Source of the DNA: Bacteroidales bacterium
GTDB taxonomy: Bacteria; Bacteroidota; Bacteroidia; Bacteroidales; P3
Reading direction: 5' to 3'
Assembly: GCA_017522065.1 (NCBI GenBank)
Contig: JAFXAD010000047.1
Span: 1 to 52,249, forward strand
DNA: 52,249 bases
Shown: in pieces, positions 23,505 to 32,550 of the stretch
How the letters are laid out: every line of letters begins with the position of its first letter
Position numbering within the stretch: the first letter of the stretch is position 1
The notes under the pieces: model-generated
What the model saw: only the letters and a program-made list of their open reading frames with translations
The model's database searches: none
What the model was told of the DNA's origin: nothing
Position numbers and translations under genes: made by a program

Positions 23505-26407
23505 AACCAATTAGAAACATTATACTTTCGTTCCTGCTGTTTGGCATCGGTGTGCCATGTGGAGCTCAGGGAGTCGTCAACAGGATGCTGGGGACGGACT
23601 TCTGGATGATGTTCCTGAGGCAATACGAAATGAGTGTTGAAGCAGGAATGGCTGTCGACTGCTTTTTCGTGCTTACCGCCACCGAGGAGAGTGATGTAAC
23701 CCTAAGCTACAGTGCCACAGGATGGGACACTCTCGTTACTGTTCCTGCAGGCGGAGCAGTGCGAGTCTCAGTACCTGACGACCAGTCGCCGACCCACCAT
23801 TTCGGAGCTAGGATAGACAGCAACGCCTGGCACATACAGGCCACGACACCAATCTCAGTCACAGCCTACAATGACATAGACTACAGCTACGACGCCTCTG
23901 CCATACTCCCCACCGACGCCCTGCGGACATACCATATTACACAGGTCTATCAGGCTTTCCCCCACGGACCAGAAGTAGGCATCGTGGCACCCTACGACAG
24001 CACACGCGTTTGGTCGGTGCTGGAGAAGAATATTTGTAGTGACACAGGGTTTCTCGACCGAGTTATCTTCTCTGCTGGCGACACGATAGAATTCCTGTTG
24101 ATGCGAGGGCAGACCTGCCTGCTGCGCAATGCAGGCTGGACAGCTGCACAGGTGAATTGGATAAGCGAGTGCAGCCTGAATGGTTTGCGTATCCACAGCG
24201 ACAAGCCGATAGCAGTATTTCAGGGCAACAACGCAGCACCTATGCCACAAGGCGGTGACAGCCAGGCTCAAGACCATCTCTACGACCAGTGCATACCTGT
24301 AGAATATTGGGGTGACCATTTCGTCATTGAGCCTGTCATAGGACGTCAACCCTATTCTATGGGTTATCCACCCAGAACATTCCATAACTATGGTGATATT
24401 GTGCGAGTGATGGCAAAGGATGACAACTGTCATATCAGTCTTGACGGGCAGGAGGTTGCGGTGCTACAATCGGGACAAATCTATAGCTTTGTGCTTTCAG
24501 ACCATCCTGCCTCGCTGCCTGCCTCCTGGGGTATGGACTTCTACCAGTCGCCCTGCATAGAGCTTACCGCCACGTCGCCGGTGATGGTGTGCTACTACAT
24601 TACTGGTGAATTGTTTGGTGGCGACCCCGGCGACCCCTCCGTTATGACCGTCCCCCCCATCGAGAACGGTGTAAATCACGCCATCTTCCAACCGCACAAT
24701 ACGCCTGTCTCGACACAGCATTGGATAAATATCGTCACGCCGTCGGTGTATGTGTCGCAAATCACTCTCGACGGAACGAATATCAGCAGCCGGTTCTCTA
24801 CTACTGTAGGTGGCTACAGCTATGCCTGCATTCCCGTGTCGCAAGCTACGCATACCATTGACGCTGGCAACGGCATATTCATCGCCTATCTTTATGGACT
24901 TGGCAATGCTGAAAGCTACCTGCACACGGTGGCGTCGAACACGGAGAACATACCCTACAATGTATGGACACAACGGCACGACGCCTGCGTTGGCGACACT
25001 GTCACGGTAAGTTTTTTAAAGTATGCCGACAGCCTGTCGTCCGTATGGTACATTGACGGTAATCTGGCTGGAATAGCGATGGACACAATGAACGTAGCAT
25101 TCGACAGTACTGGCACGCATCAGATAATGACTGTTATAACTCCAATAGGCGACACGGTATATACTTATATTAACGTTCAAAAGTATCATACAACACATTC
25201 AATCGAGACAATATGCTCTGGTGAGTCCTATGACTGGCGCGATCTAACACTAACTATGGCTGGAAACTACTATGACACAGTGTTTGGAATGGGAATATGC
25301 GACACTATCTTGGCTCTGCATCTCAATGTTACGCCACCGCCTGTTAGCACATTATACGACACTCTGTGCCAAGGCGACACATACACTTGGCGCGGAAGGA
25401 CGCTTAACGAAGAGGGCGAATACGCCGACACGCTGTCAAATGCCGTCGGGTGCGACTCTGTTCTGGCTCTGAGTTTGTACTTGCGCCCCTATCCGGAAGT
25501 CACTGTCTACGATACATTCTGCACAGGTACCGTTTACCAATGGTATTATGGTCGTTCTATTACAGCGGAGGGTACGTATGTCGATACCATAGGCGTACAC
25601 GACGGCTGCGACAGCATAGTTAAACTGGAACTGTCATCTCTCGTAACGCCACAGATATCACTTGCTATATATGAGGACTGTAACAGTAAGGAATACACCA
25701 TTGTATCAGCTGTGGAACCCGACGACGACATATCACCGTTCTGGTATTCTCTGCCGACTGACAGCACATTGGATGGGCAACAATGGGACAGTATTGTCAT
25801 TTCTCCCATAGCCGCAACGCTCTACACCCTTGCCTTTGAGGGCCGTTGTCCTAACGACACTGTTATATTGCTGAATCCATCGGAATGGCCTGTTGCAGCG
25901 ATGGAAGTGCATCCACCAATGCTTGATTTGGACAACCTGCAACTGGTGGCGCAGGATGTAAGCCTCAATGCTACAGGGCGGACTTGGTATGCGGACGATG
26001 AAACTGCCGGATATGCCTCGACGCTGTATTATTCTGCCTCTGCTGATGCAGACAGTGTCTTGCTGACTCTTGTGGCCAACCGTGGCGAATGCACCGACAC
26101 GACATCTGCCACAATACCAATCATCCATAGTGTGATATGGGCTCCCAATGCCTTCACTCCTAATGGCGATAACAACCAACGCTTTATTATTAAAGGCAAT
26201 GATGTTACGATGATAGACCTGTACATCTACGCCCGCAATGGTACCCTTGTATGGCACAGCAACAATCCGTCGGAAGGATGGGATGGTAATCTCAAAGACG
26301 GGAAATCTTGTCCTCAAGCCACATATACTTGGATATTGCGATACAGCCGTAAAGACCAGCCAAAAATAATACAGAAGGCTGTGGGTACGGTAACCTTGTT
26401 GCGATAA
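23501..26407 (+). CDS. IgGFc-binding-domain adhesin with T9SS type B C-terminal domain
   Basis: A 968-residue exported protein with signal peptide MKPIRNIILSFLLFGIGVPC then GAQ. Residues ~30-480 carry hallmarks of the IgGFc-binding N-terminal domain family: GTDFWMMFL, a PISVTAYN.D segment, ASAILPTDALRTYH, FQGNNAAP.P.G, CIPVEYWG and HWINIVTPS. The middle (~560-740) has repeats of the form ETICSGESYDWR, YDTLCQGDTYTWRG, YDTFCTGTVYQWY and GCDS-V-L-L. The last ~90 residues (IWAPNAFTPNGDNNQRF, LYIYARNGTLVWHS, EGWDGNLKDGK, YTWILRYSR) form a type B sorting domain. It is likely a large surface adhesin; IgG binding is not implied by the domain name. Its start codon overlaps the stop of an orphan sorting tail. 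Confidence 0.9.
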   Translation: MKPIRNIILSFLLFGIGVPCGAQGVVNRMLGTDFWMMFLRQYEMSVEAGMAVDCFFVLTATEESDVTLSYSATGWDTLVTVPAGGAVRVSVPDDQSPTHHFGARIDSNAWHIQATTPISVTAYNDIDYSYDASAILPTDALRTYHITQVYQAFPHGPEVGIVAPYDSTRVWSVLEKNICSDTGFLDRVIFSAGDTIEFLLMRGQTCLLRNAGWTAAQVNWISECSLNGLRIHSDKPIAVFQGNNAAPMPQGGDSQAQDHLYDQCIPVEYWGDHFVIEPVIGRQPYSMGYPPRTFHNYGDIVRVMAKDDNCHISLDGQEVAVLQSGQIYSFVLSDHPASLPASWGMDFYQSPCIELTATSPVMVCYYITGELFGGDPGDPSVMTVPPIENGVNHAIFQPHNTPVSTQHWINIVTPSVYVSQITLDGTNISSRFSTTVGGYSYACIPVSQATHTIDAGNGIFIAYLYGLGNAESYLHTVASNTENIPYNVWTQRHDACVGDTVTVSFLKYADSLSSVWYIDGNLAGIAMDTMNVAFDSTGTHQIMTVITPIGDTVYTYINVQKYHTTHSIETICSGESYDWRDLTLTMAGNYYDTVFGMGICDTILALHLNVTPPPVSTLYDTLCQGDTYTWRGRTLNEEGEYADTLSNAVGCDSVLALSLYLRPYPEVTVYDTFCTGTVYQWYYGRSITAEGTYVDTIGVHDGCDSIVKLELSSLVTPQISLAIYEDCNSKEYTIVSAVEPDDDISPFWYSLPTDSTLDGQQWDSIVISPIAATLYTLAFEGRCPNDTVILLNPSEWPVAAMEVHPPMLDLDNLQLVAQDVSLNATGRTWYADDETAGYASTLYYSASADADSVLLTLVANRGECTDTTSATIPIIHSVIWAPNAFTPNGDNNQRFIIKGNDVTMIDLYIYARNGTLVWHSNNPSEGWDGNLKDGKSCPQATYTWILRYSRKDQPKIIQKAVGTVTLLR

Positions 26408-26414
26408 AGTTGGA

Positions 26415-26488
26415 TATCCGTTGCGGCGGATTCCGTTGCGGCGGATTTGTAATCCGACGATGCTTAATATAAGGATTTGCAATCCGCA
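26415..26488. repeat. Palindromic element, GGATTTGCAATCC family (partial copy)
   Basis: Carries CCGTTGCGGCGGATT twice, then GGATTTGTAATCCGACGATG, and GGATTTGCAATCCGC. It is homologous to the left half of 18961-19106, including the shared GCTTAATATAAGGATT junction. Confidence 0.8.
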
Positions 26489-26496
26489 AAACAATG

Positions 26497-26529
26497 AAGG
26501 GCAAAAGGGGACAGGTCATTTTTGCCCTT
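26497..26529 (+). terminator. Hairpin downstream of the adhesin gene, possible terminator
   Basis: AAGGGCAAAA (26497-26506) pairs with TTTTGCCCTT (26520-26529) over a 13-base loop, followed by T and C. It is the first strong hairpin after the stop at 26407 apart from the palindromic element. Confidence 0.5.
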
Positions 26530-26550
26530 TCTGATAGGGGTGAACTTAAA

Positions 26551-26694
26551 CTATTTGTCATAACGCTTTCGGATTTGTTTTGTGGTTAGTCCTGTGTGGC
26601 TTACAGCCTGTCGGACCGAGGCACCGGCATCAATGATTGATCTGACGGCCATATCTTGCACGTCGCGCGGCAGCAGTTGAAACTCGGGAATATT
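26551..26694 (-). pseudogene. C-terminal helix-turn-helix remnant cut off by palindromic repeats
   Basis: The minus-strand frame encodes about 47 residues (FQLLPRDVQDMAVRSIIDAG, then ASVRQAVSHTGLTTKQIRKR and YDK) and ends in a stop at 26551. Its 5' side is abruptly replaced at 26696 by the palindromic repeat, and no start belongs to it. The SVRQ..SHTGLTTKQI segment looks like a helix-turn-helix, reminiscent of the tail of REP-associated tyrosine transposases. That family link is a guess. Confidence 0.45.
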
Positions 26695-26695
26695 C

Positions 26696-26903
26696 CCGTT
26701 GCGGCGGATTTGTAAACCACCGCATATTTTTAATCGTATCGGATTGCAAATCCTTATATTAAATTGTGTCGGATTGCAAATCCGACACAACGGAATATTC
26801 CCTTCCCGTTGCGGCGGATTTGTGAACCACCGCATATTTTTAATCGTATCGGATTGCAAATCCTTATATTAAATTGTGTCGGATTGCAAATCCGACACAA
26901 CGG
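26696..26903. repeat. Two tandem 98-bp palindromic elements
   Basis: Copies at 26696-26793 and 26806-26903 differ by one base across 98 (TGTAAACC versus TGTGAACC). Each starts CCGTTGCGGCGGATTTG and ends GATTGCAAATCCGACACAAC then GG, giving imperfect inverted ends. Each holds ATCGGATTGCAAATCC internally. AATATTCCC precedes both copies, so the unit was duplicated with its flank. A 26-codon frame (26905-26985) follows directly and is probably not a gene. Confidence 0.9.
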
Positions 26904-26991
26904 CATGACCGACCTCGACTACACAGTCGTCGATACCCTTCGGTATGTCCCTCAGGTCTGCACTCCCGACGGCCGATGCGAATAAAAAAAA

Positions 26992-27007
26992 CGGGCAGAA
27001 GTGCCCG
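26992..27007 (-). terminator. Intrinsic terminator of the minus-strand lepA operon
   Basis: CGGGCA-GAAG-TGCCCG forms a six-bp G/C stem with a tetraloop. On the minus strand it is followed by TTTTTTTTATT, the U-tract expected after the gene at 27062-27607. Confidence 0.75.
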
Positions 27008-27017
27008 CTTGTCGTTT

Positions 27018-27047
27018 TGGTACGCAAGCATCCCTGCTTGCGAAAAA
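27018..27047 (-). repeat. REP-like hairpin (CGCAAGCA/TGCTTGCG)
   Basis: One of five copies of the dispersed hairpin in the window. It lies between the stop of the gene at 27062 and the terminator at 26992. Confidence 0.8.
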
Positions 27048-27061
27048 TTGATTAAACCTTG

Positions 27062-27607
27062 TTATGCGAATCTCTCCTGTATCTCCTGCTTCATAAATTC
27101 GATAGCCTCGTCGGTGGGAATCTTGCTCTTGGCGCAGCTTTCGAAGATGGCGCCGGCCAAGCTCGACGGGTCGGCATCGGCGGGCAGCTTGACGGCGCTG
27201 CCGTTGATGAGGTTGATCATCTCCTCCTTGGCTTCGCGGATGCGGTTCCAGCTCTCGGCGCTGAGGTACACCTGCTGGCTGAGGTTATGTTCCCACTCGT
27301 CGCGGATATTCTTGGTCATTGCCACTTGCAGTGCCTTGATGTCCATTCCGGGGCGGAAGGTGCGGAGGATAAGGCTGTTGGGCGAGATGCGCTCCAGATA
27401 GAGGGCCATACGCTCGTAGGCCTGCAGGCGGATGGGGGTGACGACCTTGAGCGACTCCTTGTGCTCGTCGATCTTCATCTGCAGCATCTGCGTCTTCTGC
27501 TGGTTGTTGAAATAGGTCTGGGCGACCTTGTAGAATATAAGTCCCGTCACGCCGACGCTGAGCAGGGCCGTGAGGACGATGATGATTGCTATTGCAGTTG
27601 TGGACAT
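27062..27607 (-). CDS. Membrane-anchored coiled-coil protein conserved in Bacteroidetes
   Basis: A 181-residue protein. Residues 5-27 (AIAIIIVLTALLSVGVTGLI then FYK) form a single transmembrane helix. Next comes a cytoplasmic helical region (NQQKTQMLQMKIDEHKESLK, then RLQAYERMALYLERISPNSL) and a second helical part with NIRDEWEHNLSQQVYLS and EAIEFMKQEIQ. I recognise the layout (short TM, then RLQAYERM.L.LERI.P..L) as a conserved Bacteroidetes family annotated DUF7935 or hypothetical; no function is known to me. It lies downstream of lepA on the same strand, separated by 223 bases that are mostly heptamer repeats, and is followed by a terminator. If co-transcribed with lepA, the repeats lie within the message. 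Confidence 0.8.
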   Translation of the reverse strand: MSTTAIAIIIVLTALLSVGVTGLIFYKVAQTYFNNQQKTQMLQMKIDEHKESLKVVTPIRLQAYERMALYLERISPNSLILRTFRPGMDIKALQVAMTKNIRDEWEHNLSQQVYLSAESWNRIREAKEEMINLINGSAVKLPADADPSSLAGAIFESCAKSKIPTDEAIEFMKQEIQERFA

Positions 27608-27620
27608 GGGTGGGTGAACG

Positions 27621-27774
27621 GTGATTGGTGATTGGTGATTGGTGATGAGTGATTGGTGATGAGTGATTGGTGATGAGTGATTGGTGATGAGTGATTGGTG
27701 ATTGGTGATTGGTGATTGGTGATGAGTGATTAGTGATTAGTGATTGGTGATTGGTGATGAGTGATTAGTGATTG
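27621..27774. repeat. 22-copy heptamer tandem array
   Basis: Exactly 154 bases, equal to 22 consecutive 7-bp units. All begin GTGAT and end TG (14 units), GA (5) or TA (3). There is no indel in the array. It occupies the upstream leader of the gene at 27062-27607. Confidence 0.97.
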
Positions 27775-27786
27775 AGAACGGAGATT

Positions 27787-27827
27787 CTTTAACCTTTAAC
27801 CTTTAACCTTTAACCTTTAACCTTTAC
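27787..27827. repeat. CTTTAAC heptamer array, 5 perfect copies plus a partial
   Basis: Five consecutive CTTTAAC units (27787-27821) and a sixth diverged unit (CTTTACA) end three bases before the lepA stop codon. It is a second, unrelated 7-bp repeat only 12 bases from the 22-copy array. Confidence 0.95.
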
Positions 27828-27830
27828 AAA

Positions 27831-29618
27831 TTAATCCAGTTTCAGCACGGCGAGGAAGGCGCTTTGCGGCACTTCTACGTTGCCCACCTGGCGCATGCGC
27901 TTCTTGCCCTCTTTCTGTTTCTCGAGCAGTTTGCGCTTGCGGGTGATGTCGCCGCCGTAGCACTTGGCGGTGACGTCTTTGCGCACCTGGCGCACCGTCT
28001 CACGGGCGATGATTTTGCTGCCGATGGCGGCCTGTATTGCCACGTCGAACTGTTGGCGCGGGATGAGGTCTTTCAGTTTCTCGCACATCTTGCGTCCGAT
28101 GGGGTAGGCGTTGTCGACGTAGGTCAGTGTCGACAGGGCGTCGACGGGGTCGCCGTTGAGCAGTATCTCGAGCTTCACCAGCTTACTGGGTTTGAAGCCG
28201 TTGAGGTAGTAGTCGAACGAGGCGTAGCCCTTCGAGATGCTCTTCAGCTTGTCGTAGAAGTCGAAGACCACCTCGCCCAGCGGCAGGTCGAAGGTTATCT
28301 CGATGCGGTCGGTGGTGAGGTAGTTCTGGTTCTTCAGTATGCCGCGCTTGTCCATACAGAGCTTGATGACGGGGCCGATGTAGTCGGCCTTGGTGATGAT
28401 CTGTGCGTGGATGTAAGGCTCGTAGACCTCGCTGATGTTGTTGGGTTCGGGCATTCCCGAGGGGTTGTAGACATCGATTTCGGTGCCGTTGGTCAGCTTC
28501 ACCTTGTACTGCACGTTGGGCACGGTGGTGATGACATCCATATTGAACTCGCGCGTCAGGCGTTCCTGCACAATCTCCATGTGCAGCAGGCCGAGGAATC
28601 CGCAGCGGAAGCCGAAGCCCAGGGCCAGCGACGATTCGGGCTCGAAGGTCAGCGATGCATCGTTGAGCTGCAGCTTTTCGATGCTGGCGCGCAACTCCTC
28701 GTAGTCGTCGGTGTCGACAGGGTAGACGCCGGCGAAGACCATGGGTTTGACTGACTCAAAGCCTTCGATGGCCTTGTCGCAGGGCTGCTCGACGTGGGTG
28801 ATGGTGTCGCCTACGCGCACCTCGCGGCTGGTCTTGATGCCACTGATGATGTAGCCTACATCGCCGGCACGCAGCTCTTTGCGCGGCTCCATATTGAGAC
28901 GCAGCACACCGATTTCGTCGGCGTGGTAGTCCTTTTCGGTGCTGACAAACTTGACGTGGTCGTTGGTGCGCAGCGTGCCGTTCATGATGCGGAAATAGCT
29001 GATGATGCCGCGGAAGGGGTTGAACACCGAGTCGAAGACCAGGGCCTGCAGCGGAGCATTCTCGTCGCCCTTGGGGCAGGGGATGCGGTCGACGATGGCG
29101 TCGAGGATTTCGGGCACGCCGACGCCCGTCTTGGCGCTGCACGACAGGATGTCCTCGCGCTGGCAGCCCAGCAGGTCGATAATCTCGTCGGCCACCTCTT
29201 CGGGCATGGCGCTGTCGAGGTCTATCTTGTTCATCACGGGGATGATTTCCAGGTCGTTCTCCAAGGCCAGGTACAGGTTCGAGATGGTCTGTGCCTGTAT
29301 GCCCTGAGTGGCGTCGACCACGAGCAGGGCTCCTTCGCAGGCGGCAATGGAGCGGCTCACCTCGTAGCTGAAGTCCACGTGGCCTGGGGTGTCGATGAGG
29401 TTGAGCACGTAGGCCTCGCCGCCGCGCTGGTAGTTCATCTGTATGGCGTGGCTCTTGATGGTGATGCCGCGCTCTTTCTCAAGGTCCATATCATCGAGCA
29501 CCTGGTCCTGCATGTCGCGTTGCGACACGGTGTTGGTCACCTCCAGCAGGCGGTCGGCCAGCGTGCTTTTGCCGTGGTCGATGTGTGCGATGATACAGAA
29601 GTTGCGGATATTCTTCAT
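27831..29618 (-). CDS. lepA: Elongation factor 4 (LepA), ribosomal back-translocation GTPase
   Basis: A 595-residue translational GTPase of normal length. G1 is AHIDHGKST (residues 10-18), G3 is DTPGHVDF and G4 is NKID. The EF4-specific C-terminal domain is present ([20 protein letters not shown] and following). [15 protein letters not shown] and the domain-IV-less layout separate it from EF-G. EF4 remodels stalled or mis-translocated ribosomes and helps ribosome assembly. The start ATG lies three bases after the stop of a small secreted-protein gene, so the two are co-transcribed, and the DUF7935-like gene lies downstream across the heptamer arrays. Confidence 0.98.
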   Translation of the reverse strand: MKNIRNFCIIAHIDHGKSTLADRLLEVTNTVSQRDMQDQVLDDMDLEKERGITIKSHAIQMNYQRGGEAYVLNLIDTPGHVDFSYEVSRSIAACEGALLVVDATQGIQAQTISNLYLALENDLEIIPVMNKIDLDSAMPEEVADEIIDLLGCQREDILSCSAKTGVGVPEILDAIVDRIPCPKGDENAPLQALVFDSVFNPFRGIISYFRIMNGTLRTNDHVKFVSTEKDYHADEIGVLRLNMEPRKELRAGDVGYIISGIKTSREVRVGDTITHVEQPCDKAIEGFESVKPMVFAGVYPVDTDDYEELRASIEKLQLNDASLTFEPESSLALGFGFRCGFLGLLHMEIVQERLTREFNMDVITTVPNVQYKVKLTNGTEIDVYNPSGMPEPNNISEVYEPYIHAQIITKADYIGPVIKLCMDKRGILKNQNYLTTDRIEITFDLPLGEVVFDFYDKLKSISKGYASFDYYLNGFKPSKLVKLEILLNGDPVDALSTLTYVDNAYPIGRKMCEKLKDLIPRQQFDVAIQAAIGSKIIARETVRQVRKDVTAKCYGGDITRKRKLLEKQKEGKKRMRQVGNVEVPQSAFLAVLKLD

Positions 29619-29621
29619 TTG

Positions 29622-29951
29622 TTATTTCTTGACTGCAGTCTTGGGCTCGTCAGTTTTTTTTGCTGCGGGTTTCATGCTGTCCTTGTTGCAGCATTTCTTT
29701 TCGGCAGCGGCTTCGCTTTTCGGTTGAGCATTCACGTCGGCTTTCTTGCCGCATTGCTGATGGTGCGGGCATTTGCCGCAAGCGGGCTTGGCAGCGGGAG
29801 TGCTGTTGTCGGTTTTGGCGGCAGGGTTGGTCTGAACCATCTTAGCCTCGGTGGTTTTGGACTGTGTGCTTTTCCCCTTGACGGGAGATTGTGCGAAAGA
29901 GATGCCTGCGCAGAGAAGCATTGTGGCGGCAAAAAGAACTAATTTTTTCAT
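29622..29951 (-). CDS. Small secreted Lys/Ala-rich cysteine protein
   Basis: A 109-residue protein with a signal peptide (MKKLVLFAATMLLCAGISFA then Q). The mature chain is low-complexity, rich in Lys, Ala, Thr and Pro, with a compact cysteine/histidine cluster (CGKCPHHQQCGKK, then KKCCNKD). Five Cys and two His in ~40 residues suggest metal binding or a disulfide-linked periplasmic protein. I know no named family. It is the first gene of the lepA operon (3-base gap), but no functional link to EF4 is evident. No TAnnTTTG promoter box was found in the divergent region towards the peptidase gene at 30092. Confidence 0.75.
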   Translation of the reverse strand: MKKLVLFAATMLLCAGISFAQSPVKGKSTQSKTTEAKMVQTNPAAKTDNSTPAAKPACGKCPHHQQCGKKADVNAQPKSEAAAEKKCCNKDSMKPAAKKTDEPKTAVKK

Positions 29952-30091
29952 GATTTATTAATTTTGATTTGTTGTTCTGATTAACGTCAAAGAGAGTGAA
30001 AAAGTATGCAGGCTGAAAATATTTTTGGCTATGTGTAATATTTCGTGCGCGAAAAACGTTTTACAATTAAAAGATTTTTAAACTCTATACG

Positions 30092-32269
30092 ATGAAAAAA
30101 ACATTTTTGATTGCTACACTAATAGCATTTTTCAGCTTCCAGTTTCCGATTCAGCAGGCTCATGCCGACGAAGGCATGTGGCTCCTGTCTTTAATCGGCA
30201 AGAACTATGCCGACATGCAAAAAGCCGGCTTCAAACTAACCCCTGAAGACATCTACAATGTAAACCAAAGCTGCCTGAAGGATGCCGTTGTCGGTCTCGG
30301 CGAGGCTGGTCAGCCCTTCAGCCACTTCTGCACCGGAGAGATTGTGTCGCCCCAAGGTCTTATGACCACCAACCACCACTGCGGTTTCGAGAAGCTGCAG
30401 CAGCATTCGACAGTCGAACACGACTATCTGCGCGACGGCTTCTGGGCCTACAGCAAGGATCAGGAGCTGCCCAATCCGGGCTTGACGGCTTCGATACTTG
30501 TCCGCATGGAGGATGTGACCGACCGCGTGAAGGCCGCGCTGAGCGACGAGATGAGCGAGACCGAGCGCGAGAAGGCTATTGCTGAGGTGTCGAAACAGAT
30601 TGAGCGCCAGGCTTCCGAGGGCACCATCTACGATGCCCATGTCGAGCCTATGTTCAACGGCAACCAGTTCTTCCTCTTTGTGCATATCATCTACAAGGAT
30701 GTGCGCCTTGTGGGTGCCCCGCCGTCGTCGATGGGCAAGTTCGGTGGCGACACCGACAACTGGATGTGGCCGCGCCACACGTGCGACTTCTCGATGTTCC
30801 GCATCTACACTGCTCCCGACGGCAGCCCGGCAGAATATTCGGACGTCAATATTCCCCTCAACCCCAAGCACTACCTTCCCGTCAGCAATCGCGAACTCAA
30901 AGAGGGCGACTATGCCATGACGATGGGATTCCCCGGCACGACCGACCGTTTCCTCACCAGTTACGGCCTTGTCGAGACCGAACGCGAGAACCAGCTGCGC
31001 TTCGATATCCGTTCGGTGAAAATCAATGTCATGCGCGAGGAGATGGCCAAAGATCAGGCTGTGCGCATCAAGTACGACTCGAAGTATGCCGAATGCTCCA
31101 ACTATTGGAAGTACAGTGACGAGCAGAACAAAGCCCTCAAGCAGTTGGGAACGATGAACGTGAAACGCCAGATTGAGAACCAGTATCGCCAGTGGGCCTC
31201 GGGCAAGGCCGCCAAATATGGCGAGGCGCTGTCGCTGATAGAGAAAGGTTACAAAGACCGCGAGGCCTTCAGCGCTGCCAGCACCTATATTGTCGAAGGG
31301 CTCCTCATTGGCCCCGAGCTCCCGTGGCAGGCCTTCCAGATGGCTAAAGGTATCGAGATGCTCGACGACCCGAAGTACGAGATGTTCCGCGATGCCGTTG
31401 TCCAGTCGGTGAATGGTTACGTCCAGAATTTCTATAAAGATTATGATGCCAAGCTCGAGCAGCGGTTGGAGGCCGAGATGTTCAAGTATGTGGCCCAGCA
31501 CCTCGACGTGCAGTATCAGCCCGAGTTCCTCAAGCAGGCTGCGAAAAAGTACAAAGGCGACTTTGTCAAATATGTGGCCGACCTGCACAAGAAGTCCATC
31601 TTCGCCAGCCGTGAGAGTCTGGAGAAATTTCTCGCCAAGCCGGATATGAAAAAGTTGCAGAAAGACCCGTTATATCTTGTCGGTGGCGAGATCTATGCCA
31701 AATATGTGGAGCTCAGCAGTATGGTCCCGAAGGAGTCGAGCGAAGGTCTGGAACGCGGCATCCGCAACTTCACCGACGGTGTGATGCAGATCAATGAAGG
31801 ACACAAACTTATGAGCCCCGATGCCAACAGCACCATCCGTCTCAGCTATGGCAACGTGAAGGCTTATGAGCCGCGCGATGCTGTCGCTTACAGCTACTAT
31901 ACCACCATAGATGGTGTGCTCGAAAAGGAAGGCCCTGCCGGTGGCGAGTTTGAGGTCCCGGCCCGACTGAGGGAACTCGTCACGCTTCGCGACTTCGGCC
32001 GCTATGCCGACAAGGACGGCAAGCTGCACGCCTGCTTTGTCACCACCAACGACATTACCGGAGGCAATAGTGGCAGCCCTGTCATCGACGGCGAGGGCAA
32101 CCTTATCGGTCTGGCCTTCGACGGCAACAGCGAGTCGATGTCGGGCGATATCGACTTCGAGGAACGCCTGCAGCGCTGCATCTGTCTCGACACGCGCTAT
32201 ATGCTGTGGGTTATAGACAAATATGCCGGTGCCAAAAACCTTATCGACGAGATGACCATCGTCGAATAA
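30092..32269 (+). CDS. S46-family dipeptidyl-peptidase, DPP7-like
   Basis: A 725-residue periplasmic serine exopeptidase with a signal peptide ending QQAHA and mature start DEGMW, as in DPP7/DPP11. The chymotrypsin-like triad regions are present: MTTNHHCG (His95/96), a DNWMWPRHTCDFSMFR segment carrying the Asp, and TGGNSGSP with nucleophile Ser660. Eighteen residues after the Ser, the position known to set specificity (Arg673 in P. gingivalis DPP11, Gly in DPP7) is Gly678. I therefore infer release of dipeptides with hydrophobic or broad P1 residues rather than Asp/Glu. Length fits the family (~700-720). It is monocistronic, followed by a perfect 15-bp-stem terminator. It probably acts with the secreted M1 peptidase in a peptide-based nutrition scheme. 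Confidence 0.93.
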   Translation: MKKTFLIATLIAFFSFQFPIQQAHADEGMWLLSLIGKNYADMQKAGFKLTPEDIYNVNQSCLKDAVVGLGEAGQPFSHFCTGEIVSPQGLMTTNHHCGFEKLQQHSTVEHDYLRDGFWAYSKDQELPNPGLTASILVRMEDVTDRVKAALSDEMSETEREKAIAEVSKQIERQASEGTIYDAHVEPMFNGNQFFLFVHIIYKDVRLVGAPPSSMGKFGGDTDNWMWPRHTCDFSMFRIYTAPDGSPAEYSDVNIPLNPKHYLPVSNRELKEGDYAMTMGFPGTTDRFLTSYGLVETERENQLRFDIRSVKINVMREEMAKDQAVRIKYDSKYAECSNYWKYSDEQNKALKQLGTMNVKRQIENQYRQWASGKAAKYGEALSLIEKGYKDREAFSAASTYIVEGLLIGPELPWQAFQMAKGIEMLDDPKYEMFRDAVVQSVNGYVQNFYKDYDAKLEQRLEAEMFKYVAQHLDVQYQPEFLKQAAKKYKGDFVKYVADLHKKSIFASRESLEKFLAKPDMKKLQKDPLYLVGGEIYAKYVELSSMVPKESSEGLERGIRNFTDGVMQINEGHKLMSPDANSTIRLSYGNVKAYEPRDAVAYSYYTTIDGVLEKEGPAGGEFEVPARLRELVTLRDFGRYADKDGKLHACFVTTNDITGGNSGSPVIDGEGNLIGLAFDGNSESMSGDIDFEERLQRCICLDTRYMLWVIDKYAGAKNLIDEMTIVE

Positions 32270-32290
32270 TAGGATTGCTTATTGGTCTAT

Positions 32291-32328
32291 AAACGAGGGT
32301 GTCCCAAGAGTCAGGGACACCCTCGTTT
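32291..32328 (+). terminator. Intrinsic terminator after the S46 peptidase gene
   Basis: A perfect 15-bp stem (AAACGAGGGTGTCCC paired at 32314-32328) with an 8-base loop, ending in TTT then CGTTT. It begins 21 bases after the stop codon. Confidence 0.9.
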
Positions 32329-32454
32329 CGTTTAACCAGTGTTTAGAATTTTGTTCCAAATAAGCAAAATCCCGTTGAGTCTTTTCTCCTTTCCGCTGCC
32401 GCGGCAGAGATCTTGTAAATCTTATAAAATACTCAACTTTCGCAAAATTCTATG

Positions 32455-32550
32455 TTGGTGGTAATGATAGAAGTCGAGGTTCCCTCGACAGGGATATATA
32501 TAGTCCGTTCTGCCGACGGCAGAAGCAGGAAGTGTGTGGTTGTCAAATGA
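32455..32550 (+). pseudogene. Orphan T9SS sorting-domain tail of a lost BspA-like paralogue
   Basis: The frame reads IEVEVPSTGIYIVRSADGRS then RKCVVVK and a stop at 32548-32550. It matches the last 30 residues of the leucine-rich-repeat protein ending at 40577 (IEVKVPSTGIYIVRTGDGRS, RKCVVVK), and the downstream terminator is conserved too. There is no upstream domain or start codon: only ~125 bases of non-coding DNA separate it from the previous terminator. Confidence 0.88.

Noticed and set aside
26905-26985. 26-codon frame after the palindromic repeats as a gene
   Set aside because: Too short, begins inside repeat-flanking sequence, has no promoter and no recognisable motif.
27621-27774. 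Regular repeat array as a CRISPR candidate
   Set aside because: Units are 7 bp with no spacers and no cas genes nearby; it is a simple tandem heptamer array.
30092-32269. DPP11 (Asp/Glu-specific) assignment
   Set aside because: The specificity residue 18 positions after the catalytic Ser is Gly678 rather than Arg, favouring DPP7-like specificity.
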